Assembly (NCBI RefSeq): GCF_024519315.1
Contig: NZ_JANIIC010000005.1
Span: forward strand, 62,001-126,000
DNA length: 64,000 bases
Direction of reading: 5' to 3'
Source of the DNA: Streptomyces malaysiensis subsp. samsunensis
GTDB taxonomy: Bacteria > Actinomycetota > Actinomycetes > Streptomycetales > Streptomycetaceae
Part shown: positions 36,904 through 45,590 of the stretch, in pieces
How the letters are laid out: every line of letters starts with the position of its first letter
Position numbering within the stretch: the stretch's first letter is position 1
Translations under genes and position numbers: made by a program
The notes under the pieces: generated by a model
Databases searched by the model: none
What the model saw: only the letters and a program-made list of their open reading frames with translations
What the model was told of the DNA's origin: nothing

Positions 36904-37349
36904 ATGACAGCAGTAGTGAACGACCATCGGACCGGCCGGGCATTGGTCAGCGGAGGGCTGTTCGACAGCCTCACTCACTTCGTGGTCACCCACAACGGGC
37001 AGACCCCGGAGCGGGCCGAGCGCATCGCCGACCAGGCGCTTGCGTTCGTTGCGACAGCGGCAACGGCGAGCGTGGCCATGGTGCCGTCGGATGACGTCGA
37101 CTTGGGCTTACACGCCTTCATCCTGCACACCGAGGAGTACGCGCAGTTCTGCCACGAACACGCCGGGCGCTTCCTGCACCACAACCCCGCCCCCGGTGGG
37201 GCGGGCGCACTCTGGAAGCCGTCACAGCCAGCACACACGCCATGAAGGCAGCGGGCTTCATGGTCTTCGACGACCTGTGGACCGTGAACGGCGAGAACGC
37301 CGCGCAGTGCGATTCCGACTGCGGACGACCGTACGGACAGTCGGAGTAA
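36904..37349 (+). pseudogene. glycine-rich-domain-like protein gene with a G-run frameshift
   Basis: The first frame (36904-37245) encodes VDLGLHAFILHTEEYAQFCH and AGRFLHHNP, matching the GRDP-like domain (D-L-x-x-H-x-F-I-L-x-T-x-x-Y-x-x-F-C, F-x-H-H). After GGAG it becomes nonsense (LWKPSQPAHTP). In the +1 frame the natural continuation appears: RTLEAVTASTHAMKAAGFMV and a C-terminal tail AQCDSDCGRPYGQSE, ending at 37349. Adding one G in GGGGCGGGCG (about 37196-37204) restores a 148-149-residue protein. Cys-x-x-x-Cys tail and Gly-rich C-terminus are family traits. Function unknown. Confidence 0.65.
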
Positions 37350-37431
37350 TCTCCGGCCGGTGATGTGAGACAGGGCCGCCCCTCGGCACAGGCTGAGGGG
37401 CGGTCCGCTCTTCTGGAGAGGAACAGAATCC

Positions 37432-38280
37432 ATGGCCGAAGCAGCGTCGTACGAGATCCCCACCAGCGTCTTGGAGACGCTGGTGGCTTCAGGAAGGCGG
37501 CTGGTACTCGACCGGCGCGGGTCAACTGTCTGGGAGGTCGAGACGCAGCAGGGCCGGTATGCCGTGAAGCTTGGCTACCCAATCAAGGCAACAAGCGAAT
37601 GGGAGGCTCAGGAATGGACGGCCCTGGCCCCCGCCCGCGAGGGTGCGATCTTGCAACAGCTCGACAGGGCCAACGTCAGCTACGGCGAATGGGAACACGG
37701 CACCTGGAACATCCAGCCCTGGCACCAGGGCGACAGCCTGTACGACCTGTGGCACCCGCACCGCGCCGAAGGGGTCTCGTCAGAACCCGACCCAGGAGAA
37801 GCGCTGTCCTGCGCGGAAGCCGTAGCCGCCTTGCACGCCACCGGGTGGGCACACGGGGACGTCCAACCCGCGCACTTGATCATCAGCCCCGAGGGAACGG
37901 CGCTCATTGATCTCGCCCTGGCTCACGGCGGCGACATCCCCGCCGCGTACGACTTCAGCTATCGGGGCTGTCTCGTCCACTACGAGAGCCCGGAAATCTC
38001 CCGGAGCGTGCTGCACACCGGTACGGCCACGCCGACCATGGAGGCGGACGTCTATGCCCTCGGTGCCTCGCTCTTCATCAGCGCAACCGGATTGCGCCAC
38101 GTCGCGTATCCCAACGACGCCAGCCGTAGGGATCAGCGGCGAGCCATCGTCGACGGACCACACCGCCCGGTGACCGTGCCGGGCGTACTCGGCAAGCTCA
38201 TCGAAGCCATGCTCAGCCCCGATCCGGCCGACCGACCCACGAGTGCCGAAGCCTGTAAGGAGCTGAGCAGCGGGCGCTGA
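37432..38280 (+). CDS. eukaryotic-type protein kinase homologue of the island
   Basis: A 282-residue kinase-fold protein without a membrane segment. The glycine loop is degenerate (DRRGSTVWEVE), and the ATP-binding lysine is K46 (YAVKLG). The catalytic loop is H141-G142-D143-V-Q-P-A-H instead of H-R-D-x-K-P-x-N, and the DFG equivalent is D160-L-A. An activation-segment-like SPEISRSV and a C-lobe Asp in EADVYALGASLF are kept. The catalytic Asp is present but the loop Lys and Asn are not, so it may be a small-molecule kinase or a pseudokinase. AGAGGAACAG precedes the ATG. It follows the glycine-rich-domain gene by about 80 bp, so they are probably co-expressed. Confidence 0.8.
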   Translation: MAEAASYEIPTSVLETLVASGRRLVLDRRGSTVWEVETQQGRYAVKLGYPIKATSEWEAQEWTALAPAREGAILQQLDRANVSYGEWEHGTWNIQPWHQGDSLYDLWHPHRAEGVSSEPDPGEALSCAEAVAALHATGWAHGDVQPAHLIISPEGTALIDLALAHGGDIPAAYDFSYRGCLVHYESPEISRSVLHTGTATPTMEADVYALGASLFISATGLRHVAYPNDASRRDQRRAIVDGPHRPVTVPGVLGKLIEAMLSPDPADRPTSAEACKELSSGR

Positions 38281-38285
38281 GCCTG

Positions 38286-38420
38286 TTGATCGCCTCTGCG
38301 CTGAGTAACAAGGTCGGCCAGGTCACCTACCACTTCTACTTCCAGCTCCTGGACAGTGGCCAGGAGCTGGTGGGGTACTTCCAGTGGGACCCGTTCATCA
38401 CCATCGAGAAGCGTTCCTGA
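38286..38420 (+). pseudogene. orphan 3' fragment of an unidentified gene
   Basis: A frame of about 44 codons right after the kinase stop reads SNKVGQVTYHFYFQLLDSGQ then WDPFITIEKRS and a stop. It looks like genuine protein (beta-strand, aromatic-rich) but has no proper start codon or ribosome site. It is best read as the C-terminus of a gene whose 5' part was deleted. Family not recognised. Confidence 0.45.
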
Positions 38421-38464
38421 CGGCCCTCCCCGCGGTCGGGTGACGGAACGTAGGAAACGTCGCG

Positions 38465-38492
38465 CAGGCGGCGCGGGCATCCGCGCCGCCTG
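38465..38492 (-). terminator. hairpin downstream of the PaaX-type regulator
   Basis: Perfect 12-bp stem CAGGCGGCGCGG (38465-38476) with CCGCGCCGCCTG (38481-38492) and a 4-base loop, 44 bp after the regulator stop on the minus strand. Confidence 0.65.
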
Positions 38493-38535
38493 TCAGGCGA
38501 TGCGGCGCGGCCGGGCACGCGGGCCCGCCGGGGTG

Positions 38536-39393
38536 TCAGCGCCGTGTGCGGAAGAGCTCCGCCGCGTGCGCTTCCGCGGGGGCGCGCAGCAGGGTGTTGA
38601 GCCGGTCGAACAGCTCGGCGGCGGCCACCCCGTTCCACTCCGGCGGAAGCAGCTCCAGGGGGAGCCCCGGGTCGCGGTAGGGCATGCGCCGCCACTGGGT
38701 GAGCATCGGCACATAGGTCCGGAACGCCTCCAGCGGCCGTGGCTCGCGCCGGGTCACCGCGTCCAGGACGGGGCGGTACCGGTCCAGGAAGTCCGCGTAC
38801 ATGGCGGTGAGTTCATCGAGGTCCCACCAGGAGCGGACCTTCTCCCGCAGCTCCCCGAAGGCCACGTGGCCACCGGTGAAGATGTCGACGTACGCGGACA
38901 GTCCCCGGCGCTCCAGGGTCCGCCGGGTCTCGGCCGCCAGATGTCCGGGGGCGATCCAGACGCCTGACGCGGCAGTGCCGAAGCCGAGCCGGGTCAGGGC
39001 CGTCCGCAGCGCGTGCCGCTTCTCGCGCTCGGACTCGGGCACGGAGAACACCACGAGCACCCAGCCGTCCTCGCGGGACGCCCTGGCCTGCCGGAAGATA
39101 CGGACGTCCCCCTCGGCGAGGGTCTGGAGGGTGGAGTCGGCGAGCGAGTACCCGGCGACGCCTTCATGGCGCTCACCGCGCAGCACCTCACGGCGCTTCA
39201 TCCGGGAGACCGAGGACCGCACGGCCCGGCTCTCCACGCCGAGGTCCGCCATGAGGCTGATCACCGAGGCGACCGAGAGCCAGTTGTGCTCGCCCCGTGC
39301 GTAGAGGCCGAAGACCGTGAGGATGAGCGGGGCATGACGGGATTCCCGTTCGCCCGCCGCGCTGGTGGCCCGTGTCGTCGTCTGCGCCGTCAT
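38536..39393 (-). CDS. PaaX-family regulator
   Basis: A 285-residue protein. It has an N-terminal winged helix (LILTVFGLYAR...LSVASVISLMADLGVESRAVRSSVSRMKRREVL), a middle Cas2-like domain (GWVLVVFSVPESEREKRHALRT) and the PaaX C-terminal domain (FLDRYRPVLD, LLPPEWNGVAAAELFDRL). PaaX represses phenylacetyl-CoA catabolism and binds aryl-CoA. Here the neighbours encode aryl-CoA metabolism, so an aryl-CoA effector is likely. ATG at 39393 follows AGGAC. It is divergent from the cupin-led operon only after the intervening RidA-like gene. Confidence 0.9.
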   Translation of the reverse strand: MTAQTTTRATSAAGERESRHAPLILTVFGLYARGEHNWLSVASVISLMADLGVESRAVRSSVSRMKRREVLRGERHEGVAGYSLADSTLQTLAEGDVRIFRQARASREDGWVLVVFSVPESEREKRHALRTALTRLGFGTAASGVWIAPGHLAAETRRTLERRGLSAYVDIFTGGHVAFGELREKVRSWWDLDELTAMYADFLDRYRPVLDAVTRREPRPLEAFRTYVPMLTQWRRMPYRDPGLPLELLPPEWNGVAAAELFDRLNTLLRAPAEAHAAELFRTRR

Positions 39394-39493
39394 GTCCTGG
39401 CCACCCTAACGTCTGGCGCGGCGAAGGTGATCACCCGCTCCCGCCGGGCCGCGCGGAGGGATACTGGGAGCGCGCCGGTCGTCCCACCCCTGC

Positions 39494-39913
39494 CTACGGG
39501 CTCGGCACCACGAGCCGTTCCTCCGGTATCACGGCCACGCCCAGGATCTCGATCACCGCCTCGGGCTGCCACAGCGCGGTGCAGCCGATGCCCGCCATGG
39601 CCGGGTAGACGGGCCCGGCGAGTTCGCGCCAGGCCCTGCCGATCTCCTTGCCGTGCGCCTGGTAGTCGGGGATGTCGGTGAGGTAGAGGGTCACGCTCAC
39701 CAGGTCTTCGGGCCGGCCGCCGGCCTCCCGAAGCGTGAGGAGCAGATTGGTGAACGCCTGCCGGAACTGCTCGACCACACCGCCCGGAACGATCTTCATA
39801 TCGGCGTCGAGGGCGGTCTGTCCGCCCAGGTGGAGCGTGTTTCCGGCGAGTGTTCCGTGCGAGTAGCCGTTGGGCTTCGGCAGCGCGGGCGGGTTCACGG
39901 GGACGGGGGGCAT
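39494..39913 (-). CDS. RidA-family protein lacking the canonical arginine
   Basis: A 139-residue YjgF/RidA fold protein: GYSHGTLAGNTLHLGGQTAL, VEQFRQAFTNLLLTLREAGG, LVSVTLYLTDIPDY, ILGVAVIP. Canonical RidA imine hydrolases have a P-A-R motif whose Arg binds the substrate carboxylate. This protein has Y-P-A-M-A-G, so the Arg is replaced by Met, as in non-archetypal Rid subfamilies. Generic enamine deamination is therefore uncertain. Its location next to an aryl-CoA operon suggests it handles a pathway intermediate. ATG follows GGAGG. Confidence 0.85.
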   Translation of the reverse strand: MPPVPVNPPALPKPNGYSHGTLAGNTLHLGGQTALDADMKIVPGGVVEQFRQAFTNLLLTLREAGGRPEDLVSVTLYLTDIPDYQAHGKEIGRAWRELAGPVYPAMAGIGCTALWQPEAVIEILGVAVIPEERLVVPSP

Positions 39914-40044
39914 GGGGCCTCCGGCTCGGTCGCGTTCCGTCCTGCCCAGGCCGGGCAGGAGCGCTCAGGTGTATTGACTTTAAATGACGACCGTGAGAAA
40001 CACGAGACATCGGATCCTGGTCCCGACCGAAGGGAGCCGTCCCC

Positions 40045-40530
40045 ATGGAGCCCGACCTGAGCAAGTACCGCCTGGAAGGCGACAATTCGATGTACCGGCT
40101 GCCCAGCGGCATCGTCGCCCCCGTGGTGACGCGCGGCGGCCTCGAGAGCGGCGACACCACCGACTCGGGCGGAGCCGTCCGCGTCTCGGGGGTGAGCGCC
40201 CAGCACACCCCGGCCACCCGCCTCTGGTTCGGCAAGGTCAGCAATGAACCCGGCTATCGCTCGGTGACCCACCACCACGGCGAGGCCGAGACCGGCGGCT
40301 ATGTCCTCTCCGGCCGGGCCCGTATCTACTTCGGCGAGGAGCTCGAGGACTACGTCGACATGGAGGAGGGCGACTGGGTCTTCGTACCGCCGTATCTGCC
40401 GCATGTGGAGTGCAACCTCTCCCGCAGCAAACCGCTGACCTGGATGACCACCCGGACACCGGAGAACATCGTGGTCAACCTCCCCGATATCGCCGACGCC
40501 GATCTGCGCGACTGGCTGGACCGCCGATGA
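40045..40530 (+). CDS. cupin-domain protein of the aryl-CoA cluster
   Basis: A 161-residue single cupin: GYRSVTHHHGEAETGGYVLS (first box with HxH), FGEELEDYVDMEEGDWVFVPPYLPHVECN (second box). It probably binds a divalent metal. Similar proteins accompany aminobenzoyl- or salicylyl-CoA degradation genes in actinobacteria. It is too short to be gentisate dioxygenase. AAGGGAG precedes the ATG. The stop overlaps the thioesterase start (ATGA). The promoter region (39914-40044) contains TTGACT at about 39975. Confidence 0.82.
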   Translation: MEPDLSKYRLEGDNSMYRLPSGIVAPVVTRGGLESGDTTDSGGAVRVSGVSAQHTPATRLWFGKVSNEPGYRSVTHHHGEAETGGYVLSGRARIYFGEELEDYVDMEEGDWVFVPPYLPHVECNLSRSKPLTWMTTRTPENIVVNLPDIADADLRDWLDRR

Positions 40531-41429
40531 CCCGGACGCCCCCGACCTCCGCCGTCCTCACCGACGCCATCACCCTGAAGCCCGCCCGGCCCGACCACTT
40601 CGACCTCGCCTTCACCGCCACCACCCAGCCCTGCCCCTGGCCCAAGGCGTACGGCGGCGATCTGGTCGCCCAGGCCGCGGCGGCGGCCATGCGGTCGGTG
40701 ACCGACGGCAAGTCGCTGCACTCGATGCACAGCTACTTCCTGCGCCCCGCCGACATCGGCGCCGAGGTCCGCTACGAGGTCGAGGTGGTGCGCGACGGCC
40801 GCGGCTACAGCACCCGGCAGGTGCGCGGCTACCAGAACGGCAAGCCGCTGTACGTCTGCCTGGCCGGTTTCGCGGCGGGCGAGGCCGGTGCCGCCTTCCA
40901 CACCGCGTTCGACGAAGACGTACCCGGTCCCGAGGACCTGTCCACCTCGGCCGATTACCTCGCGGGGCGCGCGGGCGGATCCATGACCGAGGAGTCCAGG
41001 GCGTACTGGTCCGGCGGTCGCGGCTTCGACATGCGGCACGTTCCCGGCCCGGTCTACCTCACCGTGGAGGGGGAACGCCTTCCGCACCAGGCGGTCTGGC
41101 TCAGGCCCTTCGACCCGCTCCGCCCGGTCGACGGGCTCACCGACGCCCAGCGGGACCTGGCCGCCCTCGCGTACGTCTGCGACTACACGATCCTCGAACC
41201 CGTCCTGCGGGTGCTCGACCTGGCCTGGGCCGAACCCGGGCTGGTCACCGCGAGCCTGGACCACGCGATGTGGTTCCACCGTCCGGGGCCGGTGGACGGC
41301 TGGCTCCTCTACGTCCAGGAGGCCGTGGCCGCCGACGCGGGCCGCGGTCTGGGTACCGGCCGCTTCTTCACCCGCGACCACCGCCACCTGGCCACCGTCG
41401 TCCAAGAGGGCCTGATCCGCCCCACCTGA
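40527..41429 (+). CDS. acyl-CoA thioesterase, TesB-like double hotdog
   Basis: A 300-residue protein with tandem hotdog domains: TQPCPWPKAYGGDLVAQAAA and LHSMHSYFLRPAD in the first, PHQAVWLRPFDPL, SLDHAMWFHRPG and GWLLYVQEAVAADAGRGL in the second. TesB-type enzymes use an Asp-Thr-Gln triad. The D-H-A-M-W-F-H segment holds the conserved Asp. It would release free acids from CoA esters made by the neighbouring ligase and monooxygenase. Coupled to the cupin gene by ATGA. Confidence 0.9.
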   Translation: MTRTPPTSAVLTDAITLKPARPDHFDLAFTATTQPCPWPKAYGGDLVAQAAAAAMRSVTDGKSLHSMHSYFLRPADIGAEVRYEVEVVRDGRGYSTRQVRGYQNGKPLYVCLAGFAAGEAGAAFHTAFDEDVPGPEDLSTSADYLAGRAGGSMTEESRAYWSGGRGFDMRHVPGPVYLTVEGERLPHQAVWLRPFDPLRPVDGLTDAQRDLAALAYVCDYTILEPVLRVLDLAWAEPGLVTASLDHAMWFHRPGPVDGWLLYVQEAVAADAGRGLGTGRFFTRDHRHLATVVQEGLIRPT

Positions 41430-41469
41430 CCCGCCGTTCTTCCCGGCGGGCTCCCGGAAGGACTCTTCC

Positions 41470-43167
41470 GTGACGCTTCCGCACCGCCTCTCCCCCTCGG
41501 CGCATATCGACACCTTCACCCGCGACCGTCTGCCCCCGGCGGACCTGTGGCCGACGATCGAGTTCAGCACACCGGAGCTGCGCTACCCGGACCGGCTCAA
41601 CGCGGCCACCGAGCTCATCGACACGCCCATTTCGCTGTTCGGTCCCGACCGTCCCGCCCTGCGCACCCCGTCCGGCGAACTGTGGTCCTACGGCGAGCTC
41701 CGCATCCGCGCCCAGCAGATCGCCCAGGTGCTCACCGAGGACCTGGGCCTGGTGCCGGGGCAGCGCGTCCTGCTGCGCTCGCCCAACAACCCCTGGACCG
41801 TGGCGGCCTGGCTCGGCGTCCTCAAGGCCGGTGGTGTCGTGGTGACCACGATGGCCGCGCTGCGCACCCGGGAGCTCGTCCCCGTGGCCGAGCGCACCCG
41901 GCCGTCGATCGCCCTGGTGGACCACCGGTTCGCCGACGATGTGCACACCGTCCGGGACACCGTGCTGCCCGGCCTGGCGGTGGTGGAGTACGGCGGGGCC
42001 GGCCCGGAGGACCTGGTGGCCAGGGCCGTGGCCAAGTCCGGCGAGTTCACCGACGTACACACCGCCGCCGACGATGTGGCGCTCCTCGGCCCCACCTCCG
42101 GATCCACCGGCGCCCCGAAGATCACCATGCACTTCCACCGGGACATCCTGTCCATCGACAACACCTTCGGCCGCCACACCCTCGGTCTGGTCCCGCATGA
42201 CCTGGTGGCCTGCACCGCACCCCTGGCCTTCACCTTCGGCCTCGGCATGCTGGTCGTCTTCCCGCTGCGGGCCGGGGCCTGCGCCCTGCTGACGGAGTCC
42301 GCCACTCCCCCGCAGCTCGCGGAGATCGTGCGGCGCGACGGCGTCACCGTCCTGGCCACCGCGCCCACCGCCTACCGGGCGATCCTGCGCGAGGGGAAGG
42401 AACAGTGGCTGGCCGGGCTGCGGATCGGGGTCTCGGCGGGCGAGCACATACCCCGCGCCACCTGGGAGCAGCTGCGGACACACATCGGCCTGAAGGTGGT
42501 CGACGGCATCGGCGCCACCGAGCTGTTGCACATCTTCATCTCCGCCGCCGGTGCGGACATCCGGCCAGGCGCCACGGGGAAGGCGGTCCCCGGCTACCGC
42601 GCCACCGTTCTCGGCCCCGACGGCGCGGAACTCGGCCCAGGGGAACCGGGCAGACTCGGGGTCATCGGCCCGGTCGGCTGCCGCTACCTGGACGGCGAAC
42701 GACAGCGGGACTACGTCCTGGCGGGCTGGAACATCACCGGTGACATCTTCCACCGGGACGAGGACGGCTACTTCCACTACCACGCCCGCAGCGACAGCAT
42801 GATCGTCTCCTCCGGGTACAACATCGGCGGCCCCGAGGTCGAGGCCGCCATCGACACCCACCCGGACGTCGTGGAATCCGCCGTCGTCGCCCGGCCCGAC
42901 CCCGAACGCGGCTCGATCGTCTGCGCCTTCGTGGTGCTGCGGGACGGTGTGCCGGGCGACGAGGCCAAGGCGAAGGAGATCCAGGACCACGTCAAACGGG
43001 TCCTGGCGCCCTATAAGTACCCGCGCGATGTGCGATTCCAGGACGCCCTGCCGCGCAACACCAGCGGCAAGTTGCAGCGCTTCAAGCTGCTTCGCCAGGT
43101 GCAACAGGTGCAGCAGGTCAGTGCGGACGAGCGGGCCGCCGAGGCCAAGGCCGTCGCCGAGAGTTGA
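41470..43167 (+). CDS. aryl-CoA ligase (2-aminobenzoate-CoA ligase type)
   Basis: ANL-superfamily enzyme of 565 residues that adenylates an aromatic acid and transfers it to CoA. The P-loop is PTSGSTGAPK (about 208-217), the adenylate-binding motif GIGATELLHIF, and the hinge and C-terminal domain contain SGYNIGGPEVE and the catalytic lysine in NTSGKLQRFKLL. Sequence style (LRYPDRLNAATELID, FGLGMLVVFPL) is that of benzoate or 2-aminobenzoate-CoA ligases. GTG start with GAAGGA upstream. Directly precedes the monooxygenase-reductase fusion. Confidence 0.9.
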   Translation: MTLPHRLSPSAHIDTFTRDRLPPADLWPTIEFSTPELRYPDRLNAATELIDTPISLFGPDRPALRTPSGELWSYGELRIRAQQIAQVLTEDLGLVPGQRVLLRSPNNPWTVAAWLGVLKAGGVVVTTMAALRTRELVPVAERTRPSIALVDHRFADDVHTVRDTVLPGLAVVEYGGAGPEDLVARAVAKSGEFTDVHTAADDVALLGPTSGSTGAPKITMHFHRDILSIDNTFGRHTLGLVPHDLVACTAPLAFTFGLGMLVVFPLRAGACALLTESATPPQLAEIVRRDGVTVLATAPTAYRAILREGKEQWLAGLRIGVSAGEHIPRATWEQLRTHIGLKVVDGIGATELLHIFISAAGADIRPGATGKAVPGYRATVLGPDGAELGPGEPGRLGVIGPVGCRYLDGERQRDYVLAGWNITGDIFHRDEDGYFHYHARSDSMIVSSGYNIGGPEVEAAIDTHPDVVESAVVARPDPERGSIVCAFVVLRDGVPGDEAKAKEIQDHVKRVLAPYKYPRDVRFQDALPRNTSGKLQRFKLLRQVQQVQQVSADERAAEAKAVAES

Positions 43168-43178
43168 GAGGAACCCCC

Positions 43179-45560
43179 GTGAACATCGCGATCATCGGCG
43201 GCGGTCCCGGCGGACTGTACCTCGCGGCCCTGATGAAACAGCTCGACCCGGCCCATGAGATCACCGTCTGGGAGCGGAACGCCCCCGACGACACCTTCGG
43301 CTTCGGCGTGGTCTTCTCCGACGAGACGCTCGGTGGGATCGAGAACGCCGACACCACCGTCGCCCGCGCCATGGCCAGGCGCTTCGCCCGCTGGACCGAT
43401 ATCGACATCCACTACCGGGGCGAGAGCCACACCGTCGGCGGTCAGGGCTTCGCCGCCATGAGCCGCGAGGAACTGCTCCGGCTGCTCCAGGAGCGCTGCC
43501 GCGACCTCGGTGTCACCCTGCGCTTCTCGACCCTCGCCCCGGACACCGCGCGGCTGTGCGCGTCGTACGACCTGGTGGTGGGGGCCGATGGAGTCAACTC
43601 CGCCGTACGGGCGGCCCACGCGGACGTTTTCCGCCCCTCTCTGGACCGTCGGCACAGCAAGTACATGTGGCTCGGCACGGACCGGGTCTTCGAGGCGTTC
43701 CAGTTCTTCATCAAGCAGACCGAATGGGGGGTGGTGCAGGTGCACGGCTACCCCTACTCCGACACCGGCTCCACCTTCATCGTCGAGATGCACGAGGACG
43801 TGTGGCGGCGGGCCGGTTTCGACGCCACCGAGGGAGCCGGTTTCCCGCCGGGCGCCTCCGACGAGCAGGCCGTGGCCCGTGTCCGTGAGCTCTTCGCCGA
43901 TGAGCTCGGCGGCCACCAGGTGTTCGCCAACAACTCCAAGTGGCTGAACTTCACGACCGTGCGCAACGAGCGCTGGCACCACGGCAATCTCGTGCTCATC
44001 GGCGATGCCGCCCACACCGCGCACTTCTCCATCGGCTCGGGCACCAAGCTGGCGATGGAGGACGCGCTCGCCCTGGCCGCCTGTCTGCATGAACACCCGG
44101 ACACCGAGGGGGCGTTGGCCGCGTACGAGACCGAGCGGCGGCCGGTCGTGGAGTCCACCCAGCGGGCGGCGCAGGGCTCACTGGAGTGGTTCGAGAACAT
44201 CGGCATGTACGTCCACCAGGAGCCGACCCAGTTCTGCTTCAACCTGCTGACCCGCTCACGCCGGATCACCTACGACAATCTGCGCACCCGCGACCCGGAG
44301 TTCGCCGACCGGGTCGATATGGCCTTCGCCGCCGCACAGGGCCTGGACGGCGTGGCACCGGCGATGTTCCAGCCGTACCGGCTGGGCGGGCTGGAGCTGA
44401 GGAACCGGGTGATCGTCTCGCCGATGGACATGTACTCCGCGGTGGACGGCGTGCCCGGCGACTTCCACCTCGTCCACCTCGGCTCCAAGGCCATGGGCGG
44501 GGCCGGGCTGGTGATGACCGAGATGGTCTGCGTCTCGCCCGAGGGCCGCATCACCCCCGGCTGTACGGGGCTGTGGAACGACGAGCAGCGCGAGTCCTGG
44601 CAGCGCATCGTCTCCTTCGTCCACGAGCGCGGCACCGCCCGTATCGGCCTCCAGCTCGGCCACTCGGGCCGCAAGGGCTCGACCCGGCTGATGTGGGAGG
44701 GCATGGACGACCCGCTGCCGGAGGGCAACTGGGAGGTCGTCGGCCCGTCCCCGCTGCCGTACGGCCCCGGCTCCGCGGTGCCGCGCGAACTCACCCGCGC
44801 CGATCTGGACCGGATCGCGGCGGACTTCACCGCCGCCGCCCGCCGGGGCGCCGAGGCCGGGTTCGACCTGCTCGAACTGCACTGCGCGCACGGCTACTTG
44901 CTGTCCTCGTTCCTCTCCCCGATCGCCAACCACCGCACCGACGAGTACGGCGGCCCGCTGGAGAAACGGCTGCGGTTCCCGCTGGAGGTCTTCGACGCCG
45001 TGCGCGAGGCGTGGCCCGCCGAGCGGCCGCTGATCGTGCGCGTCTCCGCCACCGACTGGGTGCCGGACGGCAACACCGAGCATGACGCCGTCGAGATCGC
45101 CCGCGCGTTCATCGCACACGGGGCGGACGCCATCGACGTCTCCTCCGGCCAGGTCACCAAGGACGAGCGGCCCGCCTTCGGCCGCTCCTACCAGACCCCG
45201 TTCGCCGACCGCATCCGCCACGAGGTGGCCGCCGCCACCGGCGCCGCGGTCATCGCGGTGGGCGCGATCGCCTCGTACGACGACGTCAACTCCCTGCTGC
45301 TGGCGGGCCGCGCCGATCTGTGCGCCGTGGGACGCACCCACCTCTACGACCCGCACTGGACCCTGCACGCGGCGGCCGAGCAGGAGTACCGGGGTCCGGG
45401 CGCCGAGTGGCCGGTGCAGTTCCGCGCGGGCGGGCGCAAACCGCCCGCCTCGCGCACCGACGCCGTACGGCCCCGTCTGTCCCTGCTCCGGCCCGACCCC
45501 GCCGACCAGGCCGTCCACCAGCGCTGGACCCCGGCCCGGGAACCGGCCCCGGTCTCCTGA
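43179..45560 (+). CDS. 2-aminobenzoyl-CoA monooxygenase/reductase or salicylyl-CoA 5-hydroxylase fusion
   Basis: A 793-residue natural fusion. Residues 1-400 are a class A flavin monooxygenase: NIAIIGGGPGGLYLA, VVGADGVNSAVR, LIGDAAHTAHFSIGSGTKLA. Residues 400-780 are an old-yellow-enzyme-type FMN reductase: RLGGLELRNRVIVSPM, LELHCAHGYLLSSFLSP (catalytic H-x-x-H), DAIDVSSGQVT, AVGRTHLYDPHW. This architecture is known from Azoarcus evansii 2-aminobenzoyl-CoA monooxygenase/reductase, which hydroxylates and dearomatises the ring, and from salicylyl-CoA 5-hydroxylases. Which substrate applies here is not certain. GTG start, GAGAGGAA upstream. Confidence 0.9.
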   Translation: MNIAIIGGGPGGLYLAALMKQLDPAHEITVWERNAPDDTFGFGVVFSDETLGGIENADTTVARAMARRFARWTDIDIHYRGESHTVGGQGFAAMSREELLRLLQERCRDLGVTLRFSTLAPDTARLCASYDLVVGADGVNSAVRAAHADVFRPSLDRRHSKYMWLGTDRVFEAFQFFIKQTEWGVVQVHGYPYSDTGSTFIVEMHEDVWRRAGFDATEGAGFPPGASDEQAVARVRELFADELGGHQVFANNSKWLNFTTVRNERWHHGNLVLIGDAAHTAHFSIGSGTKLAMEDALALAACLHEHPDTEGALAAYETERRPVVESTQRAAQGSLEWFENIGMYVHQEPTQFCFNLLTRSRRITYDNLRTRDPEFADRVDMAFAAAQGLDGVAPAMFQPYRLGGLELRNRVIVSPMDMYSAVDGVPGDFHLVHLGSKAMGGAGLVMTEMVCVSPEGRITPGCTGLWNDEQRESWQRIVSFVHERGTARIGLQLGHSGRKGSTRLMWEGMDDPLPEGNWEVVGPSPLPYGPGSAVPRELTRADLDRIAADFTAAARRGAEAGFDLLELHCAHGYLLSSFLSPIANHRTDEYGGPLEKRLRFPLEVFDAVREAWPAERPLIVRVSATDWVPDGNTEHDAVEIARAFIAHGADAIDVSSGQVTKDERPAFGRSYQTPFADRIRHEVAAATGAAVIAVGAIASYDDVNSLLLAGRADLCAVGRTHLYDPHWTLHAAAEQEYRGPGAEWPVQFRAGGRKPPASRTDAVRPRLSLLRPDPADQAVHQRWTPAREPAPVS

Positions 45561-45590
45561 CGGGGCCGTGGCCGCTACGCGTCTTCCGGC

